A program made the position numbers and the translations under genes. DNA of 64,000 bases from Lepisosteus oculatus (taxonomy: Eukaryota > Chordata > Actinopteri > Semionotiformes > Lepisosteidae), in the NCBI RefSeq assembly GCF_040954835.1, contig NC_090697.1:3732501-3796500 (forward strand), written 5' to 3'. The notes beneath the pieces are model-generated. The model was not told where the DNA came from, ran no database searches, and worked only from the letters and a program-made list of their open reading frames with translations. Position 1 is the first letter of the stretch, and the number at the start of each line of letters is the position of its first letter. Shown in pieces: positions 46,299 through 58,550 of this stretch.

Positions 46299-49200
46299 AA
46301 TTAAACCGGTTTCACAGGTATTTTCAAAGTAGAAGGGGGCGAGATTTCCAGCGAAAGACACCTCCCCCCCTCCAAAACCCAGTAAGTACAGTACTTACTA
46401 GTTAAGAAAGCTAGGCTCCTCAATGAAATTGCTTTAACATGCTAATGCGTTGGTGTAACAGTCCAGGCGTGGCAAGCTTCTAATGTCTCCCGACTACGGC
46501 GAAAGGAACCCTTCTTTCATTGGAGACAATGAACATATTCTACCCGTACATGAGAATATAATGCTGGCGTGTGGGTGCGGTGGGGTACTGTACCAGCTGT
46601 CAAAAAAAAAAGTTGTTTTTTTTTAAAGTCAATTGAGTTTCCATAATATTGCAGTAAGTGAAAAGACCACGGGCATTCTTCCTCCCCCTACATTGTCAGA
46701 GTAGAATAGGATTTTCCTTTGACAAAACAAGGCTCGCTAGATAATGAGAATCGAAACCTGTTTTTCTAGCTTTTAAAGTCGTGCGATGTGTAAGCAGGAA
46801 CACATCATTATATCTTACATATAAAAAATACATAATATATCTCCCAAACAAACGCAAATGTGTTTTTAATAAAATGCTTTTATTCACTCATAATCTGACA
46901 ATTTCAGGAAGAGTAAGGAAGGACTAAGGAAATTGTCATCTGTTGTTGAAGCTCTGTGAGCTCGGTGACTTTGAGACCACTTGTTTTCCCAAGTTGTTTG
47001 AATCGCCACAATTCAAATAGAGAAAAAAGAGCTGACTGACAAGATTTAAGATGTGGCTGTCAATGTTGGATTAAAAAAAACACGTTGCCCGACGTTAGTT
47101 GCATTGCTTGAAAAATAATTTTATTTCGAGAGACTGGATAAGCAATTCAAGTGTTTTTTTTTACTTCCTGAAAACCAAGTAATAATTTAACAATATGTGC
47201 AAACGTTTTTTTATGATATGTCTCTGTTGTGAATGTCTGTGGAGTGTGTCTTATTTGCCTGTCTGTCCTGGCTGTGCTCTCGCTCGCCCTCCCCACCCCT
47301 CCCTCAATTCAATTCAATTCAAGGTGCTTTATTAGCATGACAGGTGGGTACAATCAGTGTTGGGTATTTACTTTGTAATCTGTATAGCTTTGAGATGCCA
47401 CTTTTAAAGGTGATATATAAAATCAAGGCTTTAACTTGCTTTAACTCCGCAAGTCTGAGTTCTTGTGTCATTCCTATCCGAGCCCGAAAGTATTACAATA
47501 TGTATCTTTATAACAGGTGGTGTACAGCTTTTTAGTATAGATTACACTTTTCTAAAATGTATTTAAAAAATAAAAACGATTACAATCTAATCTTTCCACG
47601 TTTGATCCCAAGATCCCAAGAAAAATAAATCTAAACGGGGAGAAAGCTATGCTGAAAGTTTAAGATACTTAGAAGACAAAGATATCAATTTATGTTGCAT
47701 TTGTCTGATTGTGAATCAAAAAACACATATATTTAAACACGTGTTTGCAATTTAAATCAAAACACGATTTAAATCAGTATAAATGTTTATATTGTAACGC
47801 ATAGGTGAATATTGTTATTAAAATGACTTAAATTCGATCATCTGTCATTTGTCCTCCCCATCTGTCATTCTAATAAAGCACCTTGAATTGAATTGAATTG
47901 AGGGAGGGGTGGGGAGGGCGAGCGAGAGAACCAGGAGAGACAGGCAAATTAGACACACTCCACAGACATTCACAACAGCGACATATCATAAAACGTTTGC
48001 ACATATAGTTAAGTTATTACTTGGTTTTCAAAGTGCAATGAAATACAATATTGTTGTTGTTGCTGTTATTGTTGTTTTTATCCTGTAAAGCATTTTGAGA
48101 AGCCACCTTTAAAGGCGATATATAAAAGCCCTGAATCTTATGGAATGTGTTCCGCCGGGGATTCAAAAAATTTGTTTTTTTTTATCGCGTATCTAAGGAA
48201 ATAGCAGTATAACTTTGTTCATGCAGAAACAGTGGCATGTTACATTATTAATTTGGTGTCTTCTCTTGCCAGAAAGCTCTAAATTGCATTTTGAGTGCGG
48301 TTTTTGACTTTTTCTAAATTGCAACCCATAAATAAAGCTGATACAGTTTAGACTTATTTTAAACTGTATTACAGCAGCACAATGGACAATGCAACGTAAA
48401 TTGCAAAAATGCACTTGGAATCTGTCCAAGCCCTACTTTGTCAGGCATTTTCTTTTACTGCAACGGACATAAAAACTCCCTTGCTTTTAACAGAGCGTTT
48501 CATAATTTCTAACTACGAAAATTATTTAAACTGGGACACTTATCATTCATTCCATTCCATTCCATTATCAGTCTTCCATTTCTCCCTAAATATTTTAAGC
48601 ATGAAAGTTTTATGAAACGATACCCAAATATGCGATTGCTGTATGGAATGAATTTTAATTTAAAAAAATTATTTAACATGAAAATTAAGCTGTTTACATC
48701 TTCCGCCTGAGAACAGTCACCCGTTGCTACCCAACGCAGAAACACAGCCACTAACTAGCAAAGAGAGGACATTAGCTAGCCAATATGATAAAGAAATAAA
48801 TGATTATTTTATTTCTTTTGCACATTTATTTGAACATTTCCATCGATTGTACAAGCACTTGGAAACTGTCCAATCCCTAGTTCATCAGGCATTTTCTTTT
48901 ACGCTGTAGGCATTCTCCCGGTCTGTGTCTTCTAGGATATAATGCCAGCGAACTTTTGTTTTTATGTCCACTATAACAGACAATCTCCTTTCCTTTTAAC
49001 CGAGCGTCTAACCCCTCTGATTGGAGAAAAAAGACGTGCTGGTTTGCTATACATACTGTACCAGGAAGATGATTTCTTTCTATTTGAAACGTGTATTTTA
49101 AAAGTTTAAGAAGTAAAAACCTTACAGTGTACACAGATTTCTAAACTGATCAGGATCGTTATCTTTGTCTTATCCATAATAATGTTCACCGCTCTGTCCA

Positions 49201-51206
49201 GCAAATTAATAATAAACTTTATTTTATGTAGCGTTTTAAACGAATAAGTAATTAGATTGCTCATAAACCTAATCGCTTTTTCTACATAAACACAGCGTGA
49301 TTGCTCTCTGAAAATGCTTTTTCTTTTTATTTAGGCTCAGATTTCAACTATAGATCGTATTATTATAAACTTTCTTGGAAAAATGTCCTTTATGTAAACC
49401 ATGTTTGCTATTAATTCATTTAGGGCTAGAATATGTTCATTGTCTTCCAATCGAGTCGAGTTGACATTAGAAGCTTGCCACGCCCGGACTGTTACACCAA
49501 TGCATTAGCATGTTAAAGCGATTTCATTGAGGAGCCTAGCTTTCTTAACTAGTAAGTACTGAACTTCCTTGGTTTTGGAGGGGGAGGTGTCTTTCACTGG
49601 AAATCTCGCCCCCTTCTACTTTGAAAATACCTGTGAAACCGGTTTAATTCGTCACAGCCAGCACTCCCAGAGAGAGGGGGGTTGTACTTGTTAATGTCTT
49701 AGCCGGAACACATCATTATATCTCATTTTGTATTTCTATAAAAAAATCGTTTGCCCAGTTTAACACTATTGCTGTTGTTTTTATCTTGTAAAGCGCTTTG
49801 AGGAGCACAGCTTTCTCACCACTTAGATTACTTTTTGATACCATCCTTACACAAAGCAGAAACTTCTTGTATTTTCCGATGACATACAAGTGGAAAGATT
49901 ACAGATTTTAATCATCTTTTTTCTGAACCAGGGAAAATCTGATCATGTTTCACTATAACAATATTAAAAAACATTATTTTACATATCACCTTTAAAAGTG
50001 GCATCTCAAAGCAATACAGTAGATGTAAACCACAGATTACAAAGTAAATACCCAGACAAACGCAAATGCGTTTTTAATAAAATGCTTTTATTCATTCAGC
50101 AGATAGAGAGCGTAAAACCTGGGCGTAACAGCTGTTCCTTTTTCTGATCACTCGCTCTCTGGATAAACGTCTCACCTGTCCTGTTCTTTGTTTTCCTAAT
50201 TTGCTGATTATGCCTTCTGCGATCCACTCCTGCCCTCACACCTAAAGAAGACTATTTTAAATTTCTTTGCGTGGTCCATTGTGCAATTAACCCTTGTATG
50301 TGCTGTCCTTAAGGTGATATCACATAAAGGTGATATGTAAAATAATGTTTTCATTATTGTTATAGAGAACATTATTGTTCAGAAAAAAATATCTAAAGTA
50401 TACTAGTTTGTCACAAGTATACTTTTAATACAGTCTTTGCTGTGCTCTAGAGGATCCTTGTGATATTTCGAGCTCTGGTTGAATGATAAGTGTCGCAGTT
50501 TAAATAAATTCCGTAGTTGGAAATTATGGAACGCTCTGTTAAAAGCAAGGGAGTTTTTATGTCCGTTGCATTTTTTTTGCAACATGAATATAATTATATC
50601 GTTATTAATTTCTTTAGATACGCGATTCCATATTATAGTCCCTTTTAATTAAATTCTTCAAGTATGCTTGTTGACTCCGGTATCACGTTAGTTAAAGACT
50701 TCGATGCTTAAAATGTTTAGGGAGAAATGGAAAACTGGTGTGTATGTTTTCTTTAAAGTACCGAGACCAGCCATATACTGTATGTTTAAGTTCCAAAATT
50801 AATATCGTTTATGGCCTTCACACGCGTTACAGTATGCTCCTATTCTTTTTATGCTCAGGTACTATGATTTCCCTTCAGTGGTAAAATTCCACATAAATAT
50901 TCAATAAAACAGGCACAGTTAAGACATTAAATATAAATATACATACTGTATACAGTACAGTTTGCATACGGTAATATCTTTATGTTCCTAAATCAATCTC
51001 TTTTATGAGCATGTGAAAGGCATGGTGAATCGATTCTCAAAAATTACTGTACTTTGCATGATTGGAAACAAATGCGTGATTGCGAAATGCTGTGGTGTTA
51101 CTTTTACAAAGACTTTTACTTTTACCGGTAACTCGCGGTAGACTGCGTAAAGCACACCGGAAAATAATGCGGTATCGCCCGTGCATTTTGAATGGCTGCA
51201 TCTGTA
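46299..51206. mobile_element. Second foldback element, left end truncated
   Basis: The right terminus is TTTGAATGGCTGCATCTGTA ending at 51206, identical to the first element. Arms pair inside: 46306-46500 with 49440-49650 ('aaaccggtttcacaggtatt' against 'aatacctgtgaaaccggttt'), and 47150-47340 with 47865-48035 (opposed CAATTCAATTCAA tracts). Long direct matches to 25371-29086 include 48110-48430 with 26690-27060, 49200-49690 with 27075-27500, and 50590-50900 with 28580-28880. The left terminus is absent, cut at the retroviral fossil. No transposase seen. Confidence 0.65.
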
Positions 51207-51209
51207 AGA

Positions 51210-51572
51210 GCATACGGACACTTACCACTAGATTCTTCAATAGCTTCTATCCACAGGCAGTGAGATTGCCGAACACATTTAGCCATCCCCCTCGGACCAC
51301 ACCTACACCATCACCATCTACCTCTTTATGATTTGTTATCTATTGCACATCTCCAGTCATTGTTTACACGTCTGTATTGTTTACATTCAAACTGTCTACA
51401 TGTTTACTTGCACATTGTCTACTGTTTGTTTGTATATTGTCTTGATGCACTGTTTGCACTTTGTTTTGTTTTTGACACTTGTTTTACAATCGAGAGACTT
51501 TCTGTAAGTAAGAATTCCATTGTACCAGTACCGGTTACATATGGCAATAAAGTTCAAGTTCAAGTTCAAGAT
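51210..51572 (+). mobile_element. LINE 3' fragment with AAGTTC tail
   Basis: It starts with a piece reading like a LINE C-terminus ('RFFNSFYPQAVRLPN', about 51229-51273). A long T/G-rich 3' UTR follows, with 'agaattccattgtacca' and 'ggcaataaagttcaagttcaag'. The terminal short tandem repeat is typical of the L2/Rex1-type LINE group. Confidence 0.6.
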
Positions 51573-51574
51573 GC

Positions 51575-51905
51575 CATCTGGGTGATCCAGAATTGTCCTG
51601 AGGGGCCGTGAATGAGTGTGGTGTTAGATGTACTTGCAGGTGATACAGCAAGCTCTGTTACAAGGGAAAATGCCTGGTGTGGATGGTTGTTGAGGGCGGT
51701 CAAGGGAGCTGTGAACAAGAAGGTTGCGCAGATTAGGTGGTCGGCTATATGAGATGATGGGGCGGTCAGAAAAGAGGGCGCCAGTGTAGGGATCATCCTG
51801 TAGGATGGAAAAGTTGTGGTTAATAGTCCTGGAGATAGGAAGTGTGTTGGGGTGGTAGGGAAGCACCAAAGGAATGCAATTGTTATGGCGGAGATTCATG
51901 ATTGT
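51575..51905 (-). mobile_element. Penelope-like element relic (Neptune type)
   Basis: On the minus strand it reads 'PLVLPYHPNTLPISRTINHN', then 'SYSRPPNLRNLLV', then 'PGIFPCNRACCITCKYI'. This is the linker between the reverse transcriptase and GIY-YIG nuclease of Neptune-like Penelope elements, recognised from memory, with the Cys-rich CxxxxCxTC motif. Only this segment is present. Confidence 0.6.
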
Positions 51906-51909
51906 TAAA

Positions 51910-52699
51910 ATATCAATATAATGTACGTAATATTTACAACTTTATTATTTTTTTCAAAATAGTCTTTATTTGTTAAAAGTAAAATGTGTGCCTTAACAGG
52001 GAATCAAATACTGACCTCCAGGTTGATAGTCAAGCACCCCATGTACTGTGCCAAAGTGTCATTAAGACGCAATGCTGAAACAGACAGGTTAAAACGTTTC
52101 CAACGTAATCATGAGTGAATGAGTTAAATAAATTGATGCAGATGTTTACAAAGAAAGTGGAATACCGTAATACTTTGAGCTATATAAATATATTATATTT
52201 AGATCTTTAAATTAATATTGTTATTAATTTCTTTAGATATGCAATTCCTTATTATAATTATTATAAATGATAATTGTTTGACTGTGCCGTAAAACAAATA
52301 TCTCCTTGGGGACTATAAAGCTTGAAATTGAAATTATATTGCCTATTAAGATTCTAAAAAGTACATGCTTTTTTAGTTGTAGAAATAGTGCTTTTAGTTG
52401 TAGAAATAGTGCTTTGTGTGGACGTTGATCAGTGCAGACCTGGTTACAAATGCACCTTACAATAAATGACAATTTAATTCAAATTACTACTCAAAATCTT
52501 TATTTTAATCTGGTCTCTTTTTTAACCATATGTGTTAATTTGTGTTTTTAACTATGACATGTTTTGAAAGCCTCTATGATATATTTTCTCCAACTGTCAC
52601 AAAAATATACATAATTGTTCTGCTTGCTGTATAGTGTAGATAATAAAACACTTCATGCATAAAGAGCTGGGAGGTAAAACCCATGTTCATTTCTGTTTG
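51910..52699. other. Intergenic, nothing recognised
   Basis: AT-rich. There is a short tandem of 'agttgtagaaatagtgcttt' (two units, 52375-52414). Nothing else seen. Confidence 0.4.
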
Positions 52700-52855
52700 G
52701 GAACAAGTAATAGGTTTATTCCATGCTGAAAAAAATAAGAAAGAGAGCACAACGTTTCGGCCGTGGAGCCTTCTTCAGGTGTGAAGAAGGCTCCACGGCT
52801 GAAACGTTGTGCTCTCTTTCTTCTTTTTTTCAGCATGGAATAAACCTATTGTTCC
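52700..52855. repeat. Near-perfect 156-bp palindrome (fold-back MITE)
   Basis: The left arm 'tccatgctgaaaaaaataag' ... 'cgtttcggccgtggagcctt' pairs with the right arm 'aaggctccacggctgaaacg' ... 'cagcatggaataaacct' across a centre at about 52782. Each arm is about 75 bp with few mismatches. The transcript would fold into a very stable hairpin. It is probably a dispersed miniature element. Confidence 0.8.
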
Positions 52856-52869
52856 TTTGCAGCCTACGC

Positions 52870-53570
52870 ATGCTGACGCAGCTACCCACCTGAACTTCAT
52901 TTCTGTTTACTGCATTTTTTAAAACTATTTACATTTGCCTGATTTGTACTGCCCAGTTGTGTGTTTCTCAAATACCATGTATCTGAGCTGGGTAATTTAG
53001 ATATATTTGTTGATGCTCTCATCTAGATATTGTGTGGAAGCAATAAAATAAGCAGAATGCTTGGGTATATAACAAATGGCATGGAATATAAATCCAGGGA
53101 ACATTTGCTTGAACTTTAGAATGCACTAGTAAAGCAACATATAAAATATAATGTGCTGTCTACCAAAATTATATTCTTGTGCTACTATAGTCTTAGAGTT
53201 CCTAGAAAGACAAATGGAATGATTCCTGGTTTTAGGGGATTATCATAATGCGACAGTTTTAGGGAGAACATGCTTTTTAGTCTTCAGTGAAGATTTAATT
53301 CTAGAACATGTGATCCTAAGTGCTACAGGTTCCACCTTTGGGGATTTGTTTTATTCTTAAGCCACAATTCTAATTAATATGGAAATCATGGGGGATTAGG
53401 ACAAAGTTACCTTTTTTTCCCTGACCAGGAAACTGGCTTGGAGTGGAGAATTGTTAAGAAAAAATGTTAACAAGAAACAGCTATTTGTGCTTATTATTAT
53501 TTGTTTTTATATGCTTATTTTAAAAAAATGTTATTATATTTATTATTTATTTTATTTATTTCCATTATTA
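52870..53570. other. Intergenic, nothing recognised
   Basis: AT-rich non-coding sequence with no recognised family. Confidence 0.4.
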
Positions 53571-53571
53571 A

Positions 53572-53830
53572 TATTGGCATTGTGGCTAAGGATCTGTGCC
53601 TGTGGCTGGAAAGTTGCCAGTTCAAATCTCGTGTCCGGAAGAGGAATTCTACTCCACTGGGCCCCTGAGCAAAGCCCTTAACCCCAACTGTTCCAGGGGT
53701 GCCGTATAATTGGCTGACCCTGCGGTCTGACCCCAGGCTTCTCTCTCCCTATCTGTGTGTCTCATGGAGAGCAAACTGAGGTACAGTATGTGAAAAGACA
53801 AATTCCTAATGCAAGAAAGCATATATGGTT
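53572..53830 (+). mobile_element. tRNA-derived SINE
   Basis: The head 'tgtggctaaggatctgtgcc' and 'ggttcaaatctcgt'-like B box (about 53620-53636, 'agttcaaatctcgtgtcc') are typical of a tRNA-derived promoter. The body 'gggcccctgagcaaagccctt', 'ccaggggtgccgtata' and 'gtctcatggagagcaa' is a common fish SINE. It ends with a 'tcctaatgcaagaaa' tail. Confidence 0.8.
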
Positions 53831-54149
53831 AATTAAGTGATCTTATTTTTATTATTAATAATAATGAGAATAATATTATTGTTATGATAATTATTCATTT
53901 TATGTTTCATGGAATAAAAAAATACTATAAAAAAGAATACTATAGTTATAGCTTATGTATTTTCTCAAAAGGTTGTCAATTTGTTATAAGCCCTCTGACC
54001 AGGAATACAGCTTGTGCAGTGAGGAACTGCAATTTGCCAATCACACGAAACCTCATTACATGCACTTTTACCTTACGAGGTCCAGGAGGAATAATGCCTA
54101 ATCAGGTCACCTTTAAAAAGGCCTAAATTCAAAGCTTAGGTCACTACAA

Positions 54150-55245
54150 GAAAAATGCCACACTTAGTCAGTTTTCTGTGGATTCCATAATGCCTGGAGT
54201 GTCACCAGAAGCAAGGGAGAGGACTATTGGCATGTTGTAGGCAGGCATGTAATGGCCCAGCATTGCCAGACACTATGGAGTAAGCCGCTCCACTGTGTCC
54301 CAACTGCAGAGAAGGTTTCAATAGACCGGCAGGACAGATGACCATCCAAGATCTGGTTGCCCTCGAGTGACCACACCAGAGCAGGACCGACACATCAGAC
54401 TGGTCCATCTGAGAGAGCTTTTCATATCTGCCACCTGTATTGCTGCTGAAACTGCCGGCAGACAAAATGCCTGCCTTAGTGACAGGACAGTGAGGCTCCA
54501 TGCTGCTGGCCCTATAGCAAGGCGACCTGTCAGAGGCCCTCTGCTCACACCTCCTAGACATCACACCCGACTGGCTTGGGCCAGACAGAGGCTGTGATGG
54601 ACCCGTCAGCAGTGGCATCAGGTCCTCTTTACAGATGAGTCACTCTTCAGCCTGTTCCATGCAGACGGGAGGCCTGTCATCTCACCATAGCTCTGTTCTA
54701 CAATGGCTACAGTGTAACACATCTACGTTAAGACTCAGGGGGCTAAGGCAGACAGTTCCATATCTTTGCAGTTATGAAATTGGGCATGACAACTTCATAT
54801 CCTGGGGATAACAAGGGATCCTGGTGATTCTCTTGCTAACCACTCCATACAGAAGACCAGTTCCTGTTCTCGAACCACCTAGTCCTTAGATTAGAATTTG
54901 TAACAGCACAATTCTACCACTAACCAGTCCCACTAACAGGGAAATGGGACACCAGAACAGTTCAGCTACACCCTAATGAACATGCTACGTACACTGAGGC
55001 TGGACCAGGAAGCAGACTGTAGAGATCTTGACCCAGGTTTACAACTGCACCATATTTACAGTCCACATTTCCTCGTGTTTGGGAGGCAGGTCAGGCTGCC
55101 ATTAAATCTTGTGCTTGGACAACAATGACATAATGAAGATCCTGAGCTAGAAGACTAGGCTATGCAGCTCTAGGATTTACTATGAGCAGCATGCCACAAA
55201 CCTGCTGTAAGTTGCGTGCAAACAGATGATCGCAGACCTCTGGGA
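54150..55245 (+). pseudogene. Degenerate Tc1-like transposase relic
   Basis: Broken + strand frames read as a Tc1 transposase. A helix-turn-helix region lies near 54190-54330. 'RVTTPEQDRHIRLVHLRELF' (about 54364-54423) and 'RHHTRLAWARQRL' (54559-54597) follow. The first catalytic Asp segment 'FTDES.FSLFHADGR' is at about 54633-54670. Several frameshifts and stops follow. Ends with clear inverted repeats were not found. Inactive. Confidence 0.75.
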
Positions 55246-55249
55246 AGGG

Positions 55250-57080
55250 GAACCTTATAGGGAGGGCAGGAAAAGAGGAGATTTACCTGTGTATGTGGTG
55301 CACTCTGAAAGAGGTGGAGAACAATACAGTGTGCACCAGAATCACCTTTGCCTCAAAAATCCTGGGAGAAGACAGCCGGAGGACTGAACGGTGAGGGGTT
55401 GAATCAGGGGAATGAGAATGGTCAGGCCACTGAGGGGGCAGATATCACGGCATAGCTGTAGCTGTATGGTATAGCTTTACAGTATAAGCTTTACCCTATG
55501 TTATACCATATCGTTTGTGTGTTTTTTGTTATGATCTTTCTCTCTCTGATTGCCTTAAATGTTTCAGATTGAGACCTGAGTGAGAGATGTTCCTTCTGAA
55601 TGGGTGGGTCTGGCATTTCCTTGTATAAGACCCATCAAACCATCGTGAAGCAGCCTTGCTCTCTTCCACACAGGATTCTATCCTATGGTCTGACTGCTTG
55701 TGTTTATTAATAGACCAACTGTTGTTTACTGTTTTTGACATATGATCACAGTGCCTTTTTGTGCTTGTTTCTCCTTTTCTCTTTTGTATAGATGTGTTAT
55801 TTTGTTTTTATGTACGTAGGGAAGAGTGAGAGCTAAAAGGCAGTCTGCAGAAGACTTTTCTGTGGAGAAAGTTTGTTTTTTTACATTGTAACAGAACCGG
55901 AACATTTCCTTTCATTATGAAACTGCCAGGGATCAAAAAGACTGACTTTCAGTCCCACAGTGGCACATTTTATATGTTAGTAAATATACTTACATGAAGT
56001 ACAGTATATGTACTTCATGTACTTACTATTTTAGAACTGTAGGTGGTTTTATCTTTAATGATATCCCTGTTTTTTGGTTAAGGTTTAAGTGTTCATACTT
56101 CCATATTAAATTCCCATAAAAAATATGGGAGGCTGTTGGGGTAAGATAATATTGATATTGATATATAAGATTATATTATATGAGTCTCTCCTAATAAGAA
56201 CATCTATTCTGGAATAATAATCATTAATAATAATTTCTTGAATTTTAAAGAACTCAAAGCAATATCATAATTTATTTATCCTGCACAAGCCCCTGCTGAT
56301 ACAAGTACTGAATTTGCGATAACTACTGTATAGGGAAATTACTGCATGAGTTGCTGAAGAAAATCTAATAAAAAACAGACAGGATGAGTTATGCATAAAA
56401 CCTTTAATTCGCTGATATAATATTATATAAATAATGTATTGATAAATATTTCAGAGGGAAAACAATTTAAACTGTCCCCAATGTCACCTATCCCCATGGT
56501 CAGTGTGTGATATGCTCATGATTTCCTTCTAGCATCATGCTAACAAAGCAATAATGTTATGTGGAGACATTGTATGAGTCTTTCCCGATAAGAACTCTTC
56601 ATGTTTTTCTTTCAGCTGAAAGCATTGTTGACTTGCAGAGATTAGTACTACTAAAGATTTAGTGTTCTCATCTGTTTAATTGTTTTATCTTACTACTAGA
56701 GTATTACAATAATAAATTCAAGTAGAACAGCTTATAGTAGTGACAGCGTAGATCATGAAAAACATGCTTATCTACAATAAAGCCAAAACAGTCAGAAAAG
56801 GGATTTACAGATCAGTAAATCTTCATAAATTATGTAGACAATCTCTCTTATTTTGAAAAGAACAATTGCATTTATTTTACTTATAGATATCTGGGTTATT
56901 TTATTATAAATATCAGTACACTATGTTCAAATCAATATATGTATCACAACTATTGTTACCTCTTTAAGAAATAAATATATATCAATGTAACCTATATTGT
57001 TGGGGTTAAATCTATTTTTCATTATATTAACAGTATTATTTTCTTTGTTTAAATGTTCTGTCTTACTATCTGAAATTTGC
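55250..57080. other. Intergenic, upstream of gene 6
   Basis: About 55385-55760 is less AT-rich, with a TATA-like 'tgtataagac' (55623), and may be an unrecognised LTR or other repeat. The remainder is AT-rich and unassigned. From about 57090 the sequence joins the conserved proximal flank of the array. Confidence 0.35.
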
Positions 57081-57215
57081 ATTTTTGCTTTATTGGCAAT
57101 GGAAAGATTAAATACAATTGAATATGGAACAAGCAAAGTATTTGTGAGTGATAACAATTAAGCCTTTGTTTTTTGGTAATGTTGTTGCATAATGGCACAA
57201 TATCATGTTTGCTCA

Positions 57216-57389
57216 CCAATGGGGAATACTGTAGTTCCATAAGGGAAAGAGATGGTGATACTACAGTATGGATCACCAGTAATTACTGACAAAACACCAG
57301 ATAATGCCACTGGGCTTTTAGAGGGTGATAGTATATAAAGTGTCACATACAAAGAGTCAGGGTACAATAACACCAGATATCTGAATAAG
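57216..57389 (+). promoter_or_regulatory. Promoter and non-coding exon 1 of TAAR gene 6
   Basis: CCAATGGGGAATACTGTAG starts at 57216, followed by TTCCATAAGGGAAAGAG. TATATAAAG lies at 57332-57340. Exon 1 ends CTGAATAAG at 57389, before GTAAGC. TATA-to-donor spacing is 57 bp. This promoter keeps every conserved element and best represents the consensus. Confidence 0.8.
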
Positions 57390-58509
57390 GTAAGCTTATG
57401 ACAACTATATAATTCTAGTACATTAAAAGTATCTTTAAGTATTGTAAATGTGTTTTATTATGATTAATCTACAATTTGCTCTATAAAAACAAGAGAATAA
57501 AAAGTACATCTTGGTAAAACATTAAATGTATTACATAATTTCCTATACAAAGGGATGTAAATGACAGGAAATAGATATAGCAGTTTAATTCTTTTCAGGT
57601 ATAATGAGGTATAGCTTCTGATGAAGCTGCACTTAGTGGTAGATGCTTAAGTGCTCTTCACAGAATAGAATTTTCCATTTGTTGATAACTGTGTTAGTTA
57701 ATTCAGATTAAGGATATTTAACATGTTTTTTAAACCACAATGAGGCATTTATCTTCCTCCATCGTTATTAATAGAGACTGTTTTAGATATTAGATATAAA
57801 TATTTATTTATTTGAATAAACAATGCCTTGTTGCTATTCATTATTATTGTTTTGGTTTTTGTTTTAAGTTTCTTTTGACACTGAAATTGACATCTTTCAA
57901 GTCTTAAATGAAATAAATTCTTGTGTTTAACACTTAGAATTTATGGATAAATGAGCCTCTTAATTAAAATAATTTGAACAGTTTTGAATTATTTTTCAGA
58001 TTTATTTTTACATACACTTATAAAGCTGTTAAATTAATAATAATAGTTAATATAATAAACATTTCAATCATCCTGTATGCCTAAACTTTTCCATTGCTGC
58101 TGCCACAAGAATTTCTGTTAATCTGTTTAGAGTTTCTTTAGTCATGTCAATTAAGATTGGAATATTAAAACACAAAGTGTCCTCTAAGCAAAAAGAAACA
58201 AATCACTGGGCACCATAGTATTTTAGAAGAAAATGCATTTATTCCATAATGGCAGAATTGAAATGAACACATATATTTTACAGTGAAGAAAGTCTGCTTC
58301 AGTATAAATAATTACTTCCAACATGAACACAATGTAGAAGATAGATGAACTGTTTAGACATCCACTGTTTTATTTCTGATTATTAGCAATATAGACATTT
58401 GTAATGTTCACAAACAGAATTCTGTTCATTTGAAATCTTACTTGAAATCCTAAAGTACGAAAAATAAATAGTAGCAACATCATTTAATGTTATGTTGGTC
58501 TTTTTACAG
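57390..58509 (+). other. Intron 1 of TAAR gene 6
   Basis: The donor is AAG|GTAAGC and the acceptor TGGTCTTTTTACAG ends at 58509, giving 1120 bp, the shortest intron of the array. Unlike genes 3-5 I see no SINE tail in it. Confidence 0.65.
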
Positions 58510-58550
58510 AAACCTATTTTTCTACAACACTTGGGATATAAAGAAAGAGC

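Larger units (their letters stand above)
44442..49525 (+). repeat. Segmental duplication, copy A
   Basis: It matches 58935-64000 with roughly 0.3-0.5% substitutions by eye, one 17-bp difference (about 46137-46153 present here, absent in copy B) and a 1-bp T-run difference near 47150-47162. The last position that separates the genes is 44441 (T) against 58934 (C), in the Ile codon before DRY. The right end lies beyond what the window shows for copy B. The spacing of the two copies is 14475-14493 bp. Confidence 0.93.

Noticed and set aside
45263-49134. Many small frames repeated exactly at 59756-63609
   Set aside because: They are equal only because the whole block is recently duplicated. They sit in flank and transposon DNA and have no protein-like features.
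54202-54618. 138-codon minus-strand frame
   Set aside because: Opposite strand of the Tc1 transposase relic.
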